Below are positions 10,181 to 20,051 of a stretch of 48,545 nucleotides of DNA, piece by piece. The position numbers and the translations under genes were made by a program. The stretch's first letter is position 1; every line of letters starts with the position of its first letter. The notes beneath the pieces are model-generated. The model was not told the DNA's origin, did no database searches, and saw only the letters and a program-made list of their open reading frames with translations. The stretch is from Vulcanisaeta distributa JCM 11216 (GTDB lineage: Archaea; Thermoproteota; Thermoprotei; Thermoproteales; Thermocladiaceae): contig NZ_BBBI01000016.1 of NCBI RefSeq assembly GCF_001315985.1, forward strand, positions 1 to 48,545, written 5' to 3'.

Positions 10181-11194
10181 GGGTATCGATACTTGGGGGG
10201 GCCACGGGACTCGTTGGCCAATGGATGGTTAAGCTATTGGCTAATCATCCATTTATAGAGGTTGTTGGTTTATCAGCGTCCCCCTGGGAAGGTTGGTCGA
10301 AAGTACGGCGAGGTAGTCCATTGGTTCATAGCCGGTGACGTGCCTGAATACGCCAGAGATATCACGTTAGTATCCACGGACCCTTCAGACCATAAGTCAG
10401 CGGATGTTGTTCTTTCGGCATTACCAAACGACATTGCTTGGTCTGTGGAGAGCAAGTTATTGGATGCTGGGTTGAATGTGGTATCCAATGCATCGCCTGA
10501 GAGGATGAACCCAAGGATACCGTTGATAAACCCTGAGGTTAATTGGGAGCACCTAAGTATTCTCAGGGAGGTTAAGGGAAATTGGGTGATTAAGAACCCC
10601 CCCAATTGTACAGCAGCCATAATATCTATGCCGGTAAAACCTCTCCAGGATCTCATTGATTCAATGCACATTGTAACACTTCAATCAGTCTCGGGTGCGG
10701 GTTATCTTGGGCTATCCTACCTAGCCATTGACGGTAATGTAATACCCTTCATAAAGGGTGAGGAGGAGAAAATCGATGCGGAATTGAACAAAATACTCGG
10801 AAAACAATTCCCAGATAGGTTTGAGCCCTGGGGTAAGCCCGTGTACGTAACCACTACCAGGGTACCCGTTAAGTACGGGCACATGGCCGTAATACACGCC
10901 GTGCTAAACAAGGACGTGGACACCGAATATGTAATCAACAGGTTAAGTAGGTTTAAGTCACTACCCCAGGAGAGGGAGTTACCCACAGCACCTAAGGAAC
11001 CAATTAAGGTAATTAATAGGGTCGATGCGCCTCAACCGGCTAGGGATTTGGACCCAATGTCCGTAAGCGTGGGCAGAATATCGATTAAGAATAGGGTATT
11101 GAGACTCATAGCATTGGGCGATAACCTAGTCCGCGGTGCTGCCGGGATTACCATATTAACGGTAGAGACCATGAAGGCCCTAAACATACTTTAA
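10168..11194 (+). CDS. asd: Aspartate-semialdehyde dehydrogenase with one frameshift
   Basis: The ATG at 10168 overlaps the end of the aspartate kinase gene by 13 nt, so both are one operon. The N-terminal nucleotide site reads [10 protein letters not shown], one Gly more than the usual GATG. The active-site cysteine is in NPPNCTAA, one Pro more than NPNC. The frame breaks near 10282 at a C5 run where C4 would restore [17 protein letters not shown], and then continues to 11194. The protein is otherwise complete at about 340 residues and reduces aspartyl phosphate to the semialdehyde. Confidence 0.85.
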
Positions 11195-11195
11195 T

Positions 11196-12176
11196 TTAAA
11201 ATACCGCACCATTATTAATTATGTACATTAGGTCCGTCAATACGGCTTGGGCAGTCTCTATTGGACCAGCCCCCCCAGGCCCTATTATCATTACATCACC
11301 CAGTGTGTCAGTGCTTATCCTCAGTGCATTTAGGTTCTCATTCACATGAGCCAGAATATCACTCCTTTCCAGTGGGATTGGTTTAACATAGGCGGTGTCC
11401 TTATCGGCATAGGCTATGAGCTTAACAACCTTATCCTTAAATGTCTCAATGTTTATGTCACGTATTCCCCCTGACCTCCATATTCTCAAGACTGTGTCTC
11501 CAACCAAACACCCTGGAGATGATTATGGACTTTAGAGCCGCGTCCCAACCATCAATGTCAAGCGACGGATCAGCCTCAGCGTAGCCCCTCTCCTGAGCCA
11601 GTCTCAAGGCATCATTGAAGCTCATGCCCTCGTACATCCTAGTGAGGATAAAGTTCGTGGTACCGTTTAGAATACCCATGAAGCGGCTAACCTTAATGCC
11701 AGGTAGTAAGTCAACTACGTTAAAGGACGGTGTGCCCGCCATTACCGTACCCTTAAACCTAACGATCTTATTAAACCTTCTACTAAGTTCCATTAACTCG
11801 TCGTAGTGAAAGGCCACTGGCCCTTGTTAGTTGTGATAACGTGTTTACCACTCTTAATTGCCGTCGATAAGTACGTAAATGCCGCTCGCCCCCTATCCCT
11901 AATGTTTAGGTCTGTGAATTCACAAACAATGTCGGCGCTGCTCTCCTCAATGAGCCTAGGAATTTCATCTACGCCTATTTTCCTGCCCAATAACTTACCA
12001 CCACGTGCATCCTCCAAAACGCTGGGGCCAGGATTGATGATGTACCCACGTCTCCTATCAATTATCTCACTCACAGAAACATCAACACCAAGTAAGTCCC
12101 GCTTTAAATTCAGTAGCCTAAAGAACGCCTGGCCAACATTCCCAAAGCCAATTATCAATAACCTATACCTCCTCAT
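11196..12176 (-). CDS. hom: Homoserine dehydrogenase with two frameshifts
   Basis: Three minus-strand frames add up to one homoserine dehydrogenase of about 325 residues: IGFGNVGQAFF (NAD(P) site) and TTNKG in the first, GTVMAGTP and LNGTTNFIL in the second, and GPGGAG with a C-terminal helix in the third. The first break near 11818 is a base lost in AAGGGCCAGTGG (restoring KGPVAFHYDE). The second near 11468 is a G5 run where G4 gives MEVRGIRDINIE. It is divergent from thrC and convergent with asd. No ACT domain is present. Confidence 0.82.
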
Positions 12177-12204
12177 ACACCCATTGATGCCTTAATCTAT
12201 AATT

Positions 12205-12262
12205 TATTTAAGAGCATTACCGAGGTTCATGCTCCTATTAATTTAATGGTAATGCTTAAATA
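12205..12262. promoter_or_regulatory. Divergent hom/thrC promoters with paired GGTAATGCT elements
   Basis: On the plus strand GGTAATGCTTAAATA (12248-12262) precedes thrC. On the minus strand GGTAATGCTCTTAAATA (12205-12221) lies 29 nt before hom. The two face outwards from one 130-bp intergenic region, so one regulator could control both arms of threonine synthesis. Confidence 0.55.
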
Positions 12263-12307
12263 ACCTAAATAACAAAAATACCTGGGGATTGAAATGGAAA
12301 CCCAAGC

Positions 12308-13575
12308 ATGAACTTGAGTCTTCGTAAATACATCCTAAAGTGCCCAAGGTGTGGCTTTGAGACTGAGGCAAATCCATACGTAATGAGGTGTCCAAAATGT
12401 GGCGAGTTACTTGACACATTATTAATTACTGATAAGGTCAGGTTTAACTGGAATAATCTGCGGGGGGGTAGGGGGGGCGTATGGAGGTATAGGGAATTAC
12501 TGCCTGAGGTGGGTAACGTGATTACCATGGGTGAGGGCGCAACACCATTAATTAAATTGAGGAGTTACAGCAATGCGTATGTCAAGTTTGAGGGTGCAAA
12601 TCCAACGGGCTCATTTAAGGACAGAGGAATGACCGTCGGCGTCTCGCTGGCTCATCAATAGGCGTTAAGGGCATTATTGTGGCATCGACAGGCAATACGG
12701 CCGCGTCCGCAGCTGCCTATGCGGCTAAGGCAGGTCTTGAGTGCGTTGTGGTACTCCCCCCCAAGGGCGGTGTTGCCAGGGGGGGCAAGTTAGGGCAGGC
12801 GATGCTCCATGGTGCGAGGATTGCTGAGGTGCCTGGTACATTCGATGATGCTCTCGAGTACGTACTAGAGACCGTATTGGGCAGTGGGCGTGTTGAGAAC
12901 GTTAATTACTACCCACTTAACTCAATAAATCCATGGAGACTGGAAGGTCAGAAGACAACCGCCTATGAGATTGTTGAGGAGATCGGCGTGCCTGATTACG
13001 TATTCGTACCCGTAGGCAATGGCGGTAATATATACGCTATTTGGAAGGGGGGGTTTAGGGAGTTAATGGAGCTTGGCGTGATCGATCATGTGCCGAGGAT
13101 GATTGGAATCCAAGCCTCAGGGGGGCAGCACCGATGGTTAGGTATTGGAGGGGGGGCTTAGGTGAGGCAAAGATTGATAATCCAAGGACGATAGCCTCGG
13201 CAATAAGAATAGGCAAGCCCGTCAATTGGTTCAGGCTTATAGAGCCGTTAAGTACAGTAATGGCACGTTCATTGAGGTTAGTGATGATGAAATATTAATG
13301 GCCCAGAAAATACTTGGTAAGGAGGGCATCGGCGTCGAGCCGCCAGCGCAGCCTCATTGGCAGGTTACCTAAGGGCTCTAGGTGATGGATTGGTTGATGC
13401 TAAGGACAGGGTTGTGTTAATAGCCACGGGCCATGCACTTAAGGACCCCCCCGACATACTCCTAATGGGTAATAACGGTAATGTCATTAGTATATCATCA
13501 ATGGATGAATTAAGGGCCTTAATCATTAGTGGAAACTTAAAGGATAATGCCAACTCAATTATCAATAAAAATTGA
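12308..13575 (+). CDS. thrC: Threonine synthase with several frameshifts
   Basis: The N-terminus has a zinc ribbon (CPRC and CPKC), followed by [10 protein letters not shown] and the PLP lysine motif [10 protein letters not shown]. The frame breaks at 12655 (lost base in GGCCTC), at 13120 (G6 where G4 gives [12 protein letters not shown]), near 13244 (lost G in GAGGCCG) and near 13342 (lost G in CCGGCCAG). After restoring these, the protein runs to [15 protein letters not shown] and stops at 13575, about 420 residues, normal for an archaeal enzyme. It converts phosphohomoserine to threonine. Homoserine kinase is not in the window. Confidence 0.83.
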
Positions 13576-13812
13576 TGCGGCAAATACGCGATAATCATGC
13601 TTAAGCAGTAACCTTAAGGCCTTTGGGGGGGTCTTAATTACGCATTAAATGATTTGATCATGCGTATTATCAATAATTAATACCCAGCTCAATACTCCTG
13701 TTGTAGCGTCAACCATTAAATTGAGGGGGTGCCTTGTCTTTCTCGTTAACACATTAATTTATATAGGATGATACCATAATATTTATAAGTTATTAACCTC
13801 ATTAAAGGACGA

Positions 13813-14881
13813 ATGCAATGGAGAAATGTATTGGCCCTTAATTTCTATGAGGAACCAAATGTGGGGGTTCAGGATTTATAGGCTTCATTTTAACGAGAAT
13901 TTGTTCCTTCCACGTGAGTACTACGAGAAATTACTCAATGCACCTTTAGACCCTGACATGATTAGGTACTACACAGAACCGCTTAATCCCACATTTAACG
14001 AGGCACTGGCTAAATACCTTAATGTCAATGCTGACCATGTGTTTGCCGTGGCTGGCGGTGATGAAGGGCTGAGACTCCTCATGCAATTTGCACTACATGG
14101 ATCTAAGAGAGCCCTCATTATAGAGCCCACTTACTCGATGCCTAGGATACTCGCAGAGTCCATGAGAATCGATGTTGACCAAGCCCTACTTAAGCCTGAT
14201 ACATATGATTTGGATATAGACAAGGTTGTGAAGATTGGGAATTCCTACGACGTCATTTACCTATGCAGCCCGAATAACCCAACGGGTAACTTATTCAGTA
14301 AGGAATCAATCGAGTACCTACTATCACGCGTTAGGTCTCTAGTGATAATTGACGAGGCTTATGCGGAATTCGCTAGATACAGCCTCATCGGTCTCGTTAG
14401 GGATTACGATAACCTGGCCATAGTGAGGACATTCTCCAAGGCATGGGGTCTCGCGGGCCTTAGGGTTGGTTACGTAGTTGCCTCGGACACGGTAATTAAC
14501 GGGCTTAATAGACTATCGCTACCGCATAACATCCCATACCCATCAATGGCCCTGGTATTAAGGGCCCTGGAACTGAGGGATTATGTAGAGAGGAGTATTG
14601 ACGAGATGATTAAGGTCAGGGAGTACATGATAAGGTCCCTAAGAGACCTGGACTTAAGGCCCTTATCCTCCGTAACTAATTTCGTGACCTTCCATGCCGG
14701 TAGTCCCAGCAGAACTGATAAGGTATATGATGGATTATTCAAGAGGGGGGGCTTCGTGATTAGGAACCTAGGTGGTAAGGTTCTTTGTGAAGATTGCCTT
14801 AGGGTCACGGTACCCCCAGCGCCTATCGCGGCAGAATTCATTAGGGCATTGGAAGAGACCCTCGATGGCTTGAGGGAGTAA
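13813..14881 (+). CDS. hisC: Histidinol-phosphate aminotransferase with one frameshift
   Basis: The class I/II aminotransferase shows LHFNENLFLPREYY, CSPNNPTGN, IDEAYAEF and the PLP lysine in RTFSKAWGLAG. The best start is the ATG at 13813, which gives MQWRNVLALNFYEEPNVG; a G5 run at 13863-13867, where G4 is needed, shifts the frame so that the continuous frame only appears to begin at 13826. It is the first gene of the his cluster and about 355 residues long. Confidence 0.83.
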
Positions 14882-14929
14882 GTAAGTTACGTAGATTAGT
14901 CAATAAACCATTTATTATTTTTAAGCCAT

Positions 14930-14944
14930 GGTAATGCTTATATA
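14930..14944 (+). promoter_or_regulatory. hisG promoter with shared GGTAATGCTTATATA element
   Basis: The 15-mer is identical to the one before cimA. The match to the thrC promoter extends further: both continue with CCTAAATA four bases on. The ATG of hisG is about 45 nt downstream. Confidence 0.55.
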
Positions 14945-14986
14945 CCCTAAATATACACATTCCCTGATGTCACTGGAACATGCATA

Positions 14987-15835
14987 ATGGCAATCCCGTC
15001 AAAGGGCCGTTTGGTACAGCCAACGATAAAGTTGCTTGAGGAGGTTGGTATCAAGTTGCAGGTTTATGATGATAGGGCGCTGATGATACCGACTAATTGG
15101 CCGGACTTAAACATAATTAGGGTTAGGCCTGAGGATATACCGTACATAGTCGAGTCCGGTGCCGCCGTGATGGGGATAACGGGGCTTGACTACGTTGTTG
15201 AGAGCCAATCCGGGGTTAAGATTATCGAGAGACTTGGCTTCGGTAGTGGCAAGATCGTGATCGCGGTGCCAAGGACGTCGAGCATAAACGGCATTGATGA
15301 TATTAAGGACGGGATAAGGATCGCCACTAAGTACGTTAACCTAACGACAAGTTACTTTAGGAGAAATGGTAAGGATGTTAGGATAGTCAGGATATCGGGC
15401 AGTGCCGAAATAATGCCTCTCCTGGGAGTAGCCGATGCAATAGTCGATGTAATGTCCACGGGAATAACATTGAGGATTCACGGACTAAGGCCGGTTGGAG
15501 TGATCATGGAGACCGAGGCCGTGCTAATAACCAACAACTCAGGGCTTAAGGGCTGTAATGATGTTATGGAGAAGTTCCTCCTACTGCTCCGTGGCGTTAA
15601 ATCCTCAACAAATAAGAAACTTATCCTGATGAATGTACCCACGGAATCCCTGGCTAAGGTACTATCCATATTACCGGCCATGGAGGGACCCACGGTTGCG
15701 GACATAGCAAACAAACCGTTTAAGGAGGTAATTAGTGTGGTTCCTGAAGATGAATTGCCGGGCCTACTCGTTAAACTGAGGAATGCGGGCGCCAAGGACA
15801 TCCTAGTCATGGGCATCGAGAAGGTGATAACCTAG
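14987..15835 (+). CDS. hisG: ATP phosphoribosyltransferase, long form
   Basis: The 282-residue length indicates the long form of HisG with a C-terminal ACT-like regulatory domain, not the short form that needs HisZ. The start AIPSKGRL, the ITGLDYVVES segment and the C-terminal GAKDILVMGIEKVI are typical. It commits PRPP and ATP to histidine synthesis. It has no G7 run and no frameshift, unusual in this window. Its stop overlaps the hisA start by one base. Confidence 0.88.
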   Translation: MAIPSKGRLVQPTIKLLEEVGIKLQVYDDRALMIPTNWPDLNIIRVRPEDIPYIVESGAAVMGITGLDYVVESQSGVKIIERLGFGSGKIVIAVPRTSSINGIDDIKDGIRIATKYVNLTTSYFRRNGKDVRIVRISGSAEIMPLLGVADAIVDVMSTGITLRIHGLRPVGVIMETEAVLITNNSGLKGCNDVMEKFLLLLRGVKSSTNKKLILMNVPTESLAKVLSILPAMEGPTVADIANKPFKEVISVVPEDELPGLLVKLRNAGAKDILVMGIEKVIT

Positions 15836-16530
15836 TGTTTATCATACCATCAATCGACATAAGCGGGGGGGGCTACGTGGTAAAGAGGGTCAGGGGGGGG
15901 ATGAGAGGTACTGAGTTGGTTAGGCTTAGTATTGATGATGCCATTAAATTAACTAGGGACTTCGGCTTCGTCCACGTCGTGGACTTGGACGGCGCCGAGA
16001 GAGGTGAATTAGTGAATATTAATTCCATAGCTAGGATAGGCCGTGAATTCAATGGCAAATGTGAAGTCGGCGGTGGTATTAGGACCGTGAATGCAGGCAG
16101 GGAAGCCCTAAAGTTCTGCAGTAGAGTTGTACTGGGGGGGACCGCAGCCGTCGAGAGGCCCTGGATAATCCATGAATTCATTAGGCGGCTTGGTTATGAG
16201 GCTGTTGCCGTATCAATAGATGTATTGGGCAGGACCGTGATGAGTAGGGGGGGTTGGGCAAGGCCTGTGGGCGAGCTGCCCAGGGTAATAAGCATGCTGC
16301 CCAGGGTGCATACATTAATATACACGGCAATTGATGTGGAGGGTACCGGCACGGGCCCCCCCTAGTCAACCAGGAAATAATTAACCTGCTGAGGAGCAAG
16401 TCCGATGAGGTGCTTTACGCGGGTGGGATATCAACATGCGACCACATTAAGCAGTTAAAGGATCTGGGGCTTGATGGGGGTTATCGTAGGCTACGCACTC
16501 TACGTGAGGGGTGTTAATTGTGAGGAGTAG
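15835..16530 (+). CDS. hisA: ProFAR isomerase with two frameshifts
   Basis: The half-barrel motifs PSIDISGG, HVVDLDGAERG and VGGGIRTV identify HisA. The frame breaks at the C7 run near 16357 (C5 gives GTGTGPLVNQEI) and at the G5 run near 16474 (G4 gives GLDGVIVGYALYVRGV). Corrected, it runs to a TAG at 16528-16530 and is about 230 residues. Two G8 runs near the N-terminus add a Gly each (DISGGGYVV, VRGGMRG). GTG is the start codon. Confidence 0.83.
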
Positions 16531-17128
16531 TGGGGTTAGGCAGGCCGAAGTTAGGCGCGAGTCTAGGGAGACCAAGATCTACGTTAGTCTCACGTTGATG
16601 CCGGGTAGTATAAAGGTTTCAACACCCGTTAAATTCCTCAACCACATGCTGGAGACACTAATATTCTACATGAATGCATCGGCAGAGGTCATCGCTGAGG
16701 ACCTGAGAGGCTTTGATGATCACCACGTGGTTGAGGATGTTTTCATAGCCTTGGGGACGGCCATCGATAGGGCACTGGGTGATAGGGTTGGCATTAGGAG
16801 GTTTGGCTGGTCCATGGTACCCATGGACGATGCCCTGGCATTAACGGCTGTGGACCTCGGCGGCAGGGCTTACTGGGTGTTTAGGGGGGGCTCATTTATT
16901 GGGGGGGAGAGGATTGGCGACCTAACTACACAGATGATACCGCACATAATTAGAACACTGGCAATACACTCCAGGGCAACAATACACGCAGAAATTAGGT
17001 GGGGGGGTGAGAATGACCACCATATGGCCGAGGCATTATTCAAGTCCCTGGGGGGGATGTCGATGGCCATGGCCATGGAATACATAGACAACACGGTGAG
17101 GAGTCTCAAGGGGGGGACCATGCAATGA
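16520..17128 (+). CDS. hisB: Imidazoleglycerol-phosphate dehydratase
   Basis: The single-domain archaeal HisB has the two metal-binding HH pairs, FDDHHVVED and ENDHHMAEA, and NHMLETL near the N-terminus. The second is WGGENDHH with an extra Gly from a G7 run. Further G7 runs lie at 16882, 16891, 17050 and 17110. The GTG at 16520 is a reasonable start and overlaps the hisA end; 16511 is also open. The stop overlaps the hisF ATG. Confidence 0.87.
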   Translation: MRSSGVRQAEVRRESRETKIYVSLTLMPGSIKVSTPVKFLNHMLETLIFYMNASAEVIAEDLRGFDDHHVVEDVFIALGTAIDRALGDRVGIRRFGWSMVPMDDALALTAVDLGGRAYWVFRGGSFIGGERIGDLTTQMIPHIIRTLAIHSRATIHAEIRWGGENDHHMAEALFKSLGGMSMAMAMEYIDNTVRSLKGGTMQ

Positions 17129-17891
17129 GGCCGCTGGGCATCGTCAGGAGAATCATACCTTGCCTCGACGTAGACGCTGACGTGGTGGTTAAGGGCGTTA
17201 ACTTCGAGGGACTTAGGGTAATGGGCGATCCTGTGGAGTTGGCAAGTAGGTATGAGGAGGAGGGTGCTGACGAGGTTTTCCTCCTGGACATAACGGCTAC
17301 TATTGAGGGCAGGAAGACGTTCCTAAAGACCGTCAAGAATGTGGCCGGCGCAATAAATATACCATTGGGTGTCGGCGGTGGCATAAGGAGCCTTGAGGAT
17401 GCTGATGCGGCCTTCAAGGCAGGGGGGGCCGACAAGGTTAGCGTAAATACGGCGGCAGTTAAGAACCCAGAATTGGTAACCATCCTTTCCAGGGAGTACG
17501 GCGCCCAATCAGTCGTTGTGGCCATTGACGTTAGGAAACGGGGGGGTGATTCATGGAGGGTATACGTGGAAGGCGGCAAGAGGGAGGTGAGACTTGATGG
17601 TGTTGAGTGGGCGAGGAGGCTGAGGAACTTGGCGCCGGTGAGTTGTTGGTAACGAGTATCGACGCAGACGGTACAAGGGCGGGCTATGACGTAAATCTCT
17701 ATATGGCCATTTCTGAGGTAGTTAACGTACCCATCATTGCCAGCGGTGGTGCTGGCAGGGTTGAGCACTTCGCAGAGGTACTGAGGTACGTGGATGCGGC
17801 CCTGGCTGCAAGTGTCTTCCATATGGGATTGATAAACATTCAGAGACTTAAGGCATACCTAATGGAGGCAGGTATTAAGGTGAGGATTTAA
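17125..17891 (+). CDS. hisF: Imidazole glycerol phosphate synthase cyclase subunit with one frameshift
   Basis: HisF is identified by RIIPCLDVDADVVVKGVNF with the first catalytic Asp, VGGGIRS, NTAAVKNPEL and TSIDADGTRAGYD with the second catalytic Asp. The frame breaks near 17623, where AGGAGGCTGAGG has lost a G; AGGAGGGCTGAGG restores ARRAEELGAGELLVTSID. The G7 at 17421 gives AGGADKVS where HisF has AGADKVS. It works with HisH, encoded 2.5 kb away. It is the last gene of the plus-strand his operon. Confidence 0.86.
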
Positions 17892-18086
17892 GTTCACCCT
17901 GTTTGTCGACCCATTAAAAATTAATGAAGCGTGTACTTATCCTATGGCGTTGGATTTTAACTCACATAACTCCTAATTAGTACGCCATAACCGTGAATGC
18001 ATCCCTTGACGTTTATAAAGGGAAGTAATACCTCGGCTCAGAGCGATGGGGGGGATTTAAAATAGAGCCCAGCGCGGGTCTTCCTG

Positions 18087-18287
18087 ATGACCCGGGATAG
18101 ACAAAGGCAATTAATTAATGATTCAATCAATGAAATGATGAATGAGGCCTTCGACATAGTTCTATACGGCAAAATGGGCCTCATAAGCAAAAACGAGGCG
18201 TGCGATGCACTGTGGGAATTACTAACAAACATAAATTATGAAATAAGGAATTGTAACCGAGTAAGAATTAAGGCGTTAATGAATTAA
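18087..18287 (+). CDS. Small helical protein of unknown function
   Basis: An ATG-started frame gives 66 residues, mostly helix-forming, with Asn- and Glu-rich stretches and no recognised motif. A hairpin-forming GGGTC and GACCC pair immediately precedes and overlaps the start, and TTTATAAA near 18012 could be a TATA box. I do not recognise the family. It sits between the his operon and an ACT-domain protein. The remaining DNA from 17892 to 18086 shows no other gene. Confidence 0.45.
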   Translation: MTRDRQRQLINDSINEMMNEAFDIVLYGKMGLISKNEACDALWELLTNINYEIRNCNRVRIKALMN

Positions 18288-18416
18288 TCGCAGATAACTC
18301 TTTGAACTAAGAGAGCTTAGTTAAACATGATTAACTAGTTCTTTTTCGGAATAAATTAAGGACTTTTTAATATTCAATGAATAAGTCTTAAATAATTTCT
18401 ATTTAGTTGTATATCG

Positions 18417-19046
18417 ATGGTTTGGTTGTTGTTTTGGGTTGTTTGGGATAGGCCTGGTATTATTAATGAGTTGTCTTCGGTTATGCTTAGTTATGGTGTT
18501 AATGTTAGGAATATTATTGGTAATTCTAGGGCTTTGATGGTTGATGTTGATGGTGATGTGGGTTCGTTGATTCCGAGGCTTGGTTCTATTGGTGGTCTTG
18601 AGTTTCTCGGTGTTATTAATGGGCCTATCGTACCCCCCCTCACCTTCTCCCAGAGGCATTTCATAGCGGCCATTAAGAATGTGCTGGCTCAAATGGGTAC
18701 TCAGCATGTGGAGAGGGTGCTGTACAGGCTTGGTTATGAGTACGCCAGGGTGTTGGCTAGTGAGATACCTCTTGGTGACCCACTAACCACGGTTAGGACA
18801 TACCTAAGCACAGCCACAGCATACAACAGACTAACCTTCAAAAAACTGGAGGTTAAGGGTGAGGAGTTGATTGTGGAATTCGAAAACCCATTCGACGAAG
18901 AACTAAACACAGCACTAACACAGGGATACATACACGGACTAACAAACACAGCACTAGCGAAACTGCACACGGTCAGAATAAACAAAGTGAATAACGCGTA
19001 CATAAGCATTGCAAGGCCCTATGATCAAGGCAATACCATAGTATAA
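18417..19046 (+). CDS. ACT-domain protein, probable amino-acid-responsive regulator
   Basis: The first 75 residues look like an ACT domain: a DRPGIINELSSVMLSYGVNV signature followed by a beta-strand pair. The remaining 130 residues are helical with paired repeats of LGYEYARVLASEI and have no family I can name; a V4R-like ligand domain is conceivable. ACT domains bind amino acids, and the his, thr and ile genes around it make a regulatory role plausible. Base usage changes sharply inside the gene: G/T-rich to about 18770, then A/C-rich to the end. A C7 run near 18632 gives Pro-Pro. Confidence 0.6.
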   Translation: MVWLLFWVVWDRPGIINELSSVMLSYGVNVRNIIGNSRALMVDVDGDVGSLIPRLGSIGGLEFLGVINGPIVPPLTFSQRHFIAAIKNVLAQMGTQHVERVLYRLGYEYARVLASEIPLGDPLTTVRTYLSTATAYNRLTFKKLEVKGEELIVEFENPFDEELNTALTQGYIHGLTNTALAKLHTVRINKVNNAYISIARPYDQGNTIV

Positions 19047-19098
19047 GCCCTAGCCTATTCTTTGAATGCAATGTTCAGTACTTTATCGTTTATTTTGC

Positions 19099-19118
19099 AG
19101 GTTTTAATTTTTATTTTA
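19099..19118 (+). terminator. T-rich terminator-like tract
   Basis: A T-rich stretch (GTTTTAATTTTTATTTTATC) follows the ACT-domain gene by about 50 nt. Archaeal transcripts often end at T-rich tracts without a hairpin. Confidence 0.3.
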
Positions 19119-19176
19119 TCAATAATAATCAACCCTTCTTTGTTAACTCAATGGATTAATTTTTATTTAAAACTGA

Positions 19177-19525
19177 ATGAGAAATAATAAAATGCCCACT
19201 CCAAAACCCATTGATGAACTACCCTACAAGATTAAGGTCTACATAAACAATCAAGTCCTAATACCAGCTAAACTCGTTAAAGCCTTAGGCCTTGAACAGG
19301 CTAAGTACGTAGATATAGTAATGAGATACGGTGAAAAAGGGATAATTGAACTAAGGAACGTTAGATTATTAAGGACCAAAAACACGGCATCAAGGCAATT
19401 TACCATACCTAGGGATATTAGAATAAAGTATGGAATAAAACCCCCTGGATCCAATTGAAATATTAACCATCATACCAAAACAAGTAAAAGAGGAATTAAA
19501 GTTAGGATATGAACATAAGGGCTAA
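19177..19525 (+). CDS. AbrB-like DNA-binding protein with tandem swapped-hairpin domains, one frameshift
   Basis: The sequence contains two AbrB/SpoVT-like units: KVYINNQVLIPAKLVKALGL and later SRQFTIPRDIRIKYGIKP. The visible frame stops at 19458. Reading a C5 run near 19441 as C4 continues it as KPLDPIEILTIIPKQ and a Lys-rich tail to TAA at 19523-19525, about 115 residues. AbrB-like proteins bind DNA as transition-state or antitoxin regulators. No toxin gene is adjacent, so a transcriptional regulator is more likely. It lies tail to tail with hisI. Confidence 0.6.
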
Positions 19526-19531
19526 GGTGGA

Positions 19532-20020
19532 TTAAATATTGCGGAATTCGGTTGAGGCATCCTCAACCTCATTACGACGTAGGCGTAGGCTTGTTATGTC
19601 GCCTAGGTCGAAGCATGAGCGGGTACCCAAGTGGCATGCATTGCCAACCTGGTAAACGAGTAGGAGTACGGCATCTCCATCGCAGTCAACCCTGAAGTTC
19701 ACCAAATATTGGTAATGGCCGCTGGTCTCACCCTTAAGCCAAAGCTTTTTCCTAGTCAGTGACCAGTAGTGAACCATGCCTGTAGTCAGTGTTTTTATGA
19801 CCGCCTCCCTATTCATACTTGCGACCATGAGCACGTCCTTCGTCTCGTAGTCCTGGGTCACGGCTATCACGGTATTGTCAACGTGCCTATACCACAGGGA
19901 ATCAGCAATCCTCCTGGCCTCCTCCTCACTGAGCCTAAGCACTTTAATGTTGTCCGGTGGATTAATCATCACTCTTACCGAGGCACCCTGACTATTTAGT
20001 TTTTCTGTATGGGGGGGCAT
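19532..20020 (-). CDS. hisI: Phosphoribosyl-AMP cyclohydrolase
   Basis: The core is typical of HisI: VTQDYETKDVLMVASMN, MVHYWSLTRKKLWLKGETSGH and the zinc-binding VDCDGDAVLLLV and GNACHLGTRSCF. It opens the adenine ring of PR-AMP, the third step of histidine synthesis. The N-terminus is longer than usual by about 30 residues, so a later start is possible. It is divergent from hisE across only 31 bp, which must hold both promoters. Confidence 0.88.
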   Translation of the reverse strand: MPPHTEKLNSQGASVRVMINPPDNIKVLRLSEEEARRIADSLWYRHVDNTVIAVTQDYETKDVLMVASMNREAVIKTLTTGMVHYWSLTRKKLWLKGETSGHYQYLVNFRVDCDGDAVLLLVYQVGNACHLGTRSCFDLGDITSLRLRRNEVEDASTEFRNI

Positions 20021-20051
20021 AATTAATATAAAACATATATAGACTTAAGCA

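Noticed and set aside
10262..10338. Programmed ribosomal frameshifting in asd and the other broken genes
   Set aside because: The breaks lack a common slippery sequence with a downstream structure and differ in direction; a systematic indel error explains them more simply.
17106..17822. 238-codon minus-strand frame opposite hisF
   Set aside because: hisF motifs on the plus strand account for the region. The minus frame crosses the hisB/hisF boundary without any signature.
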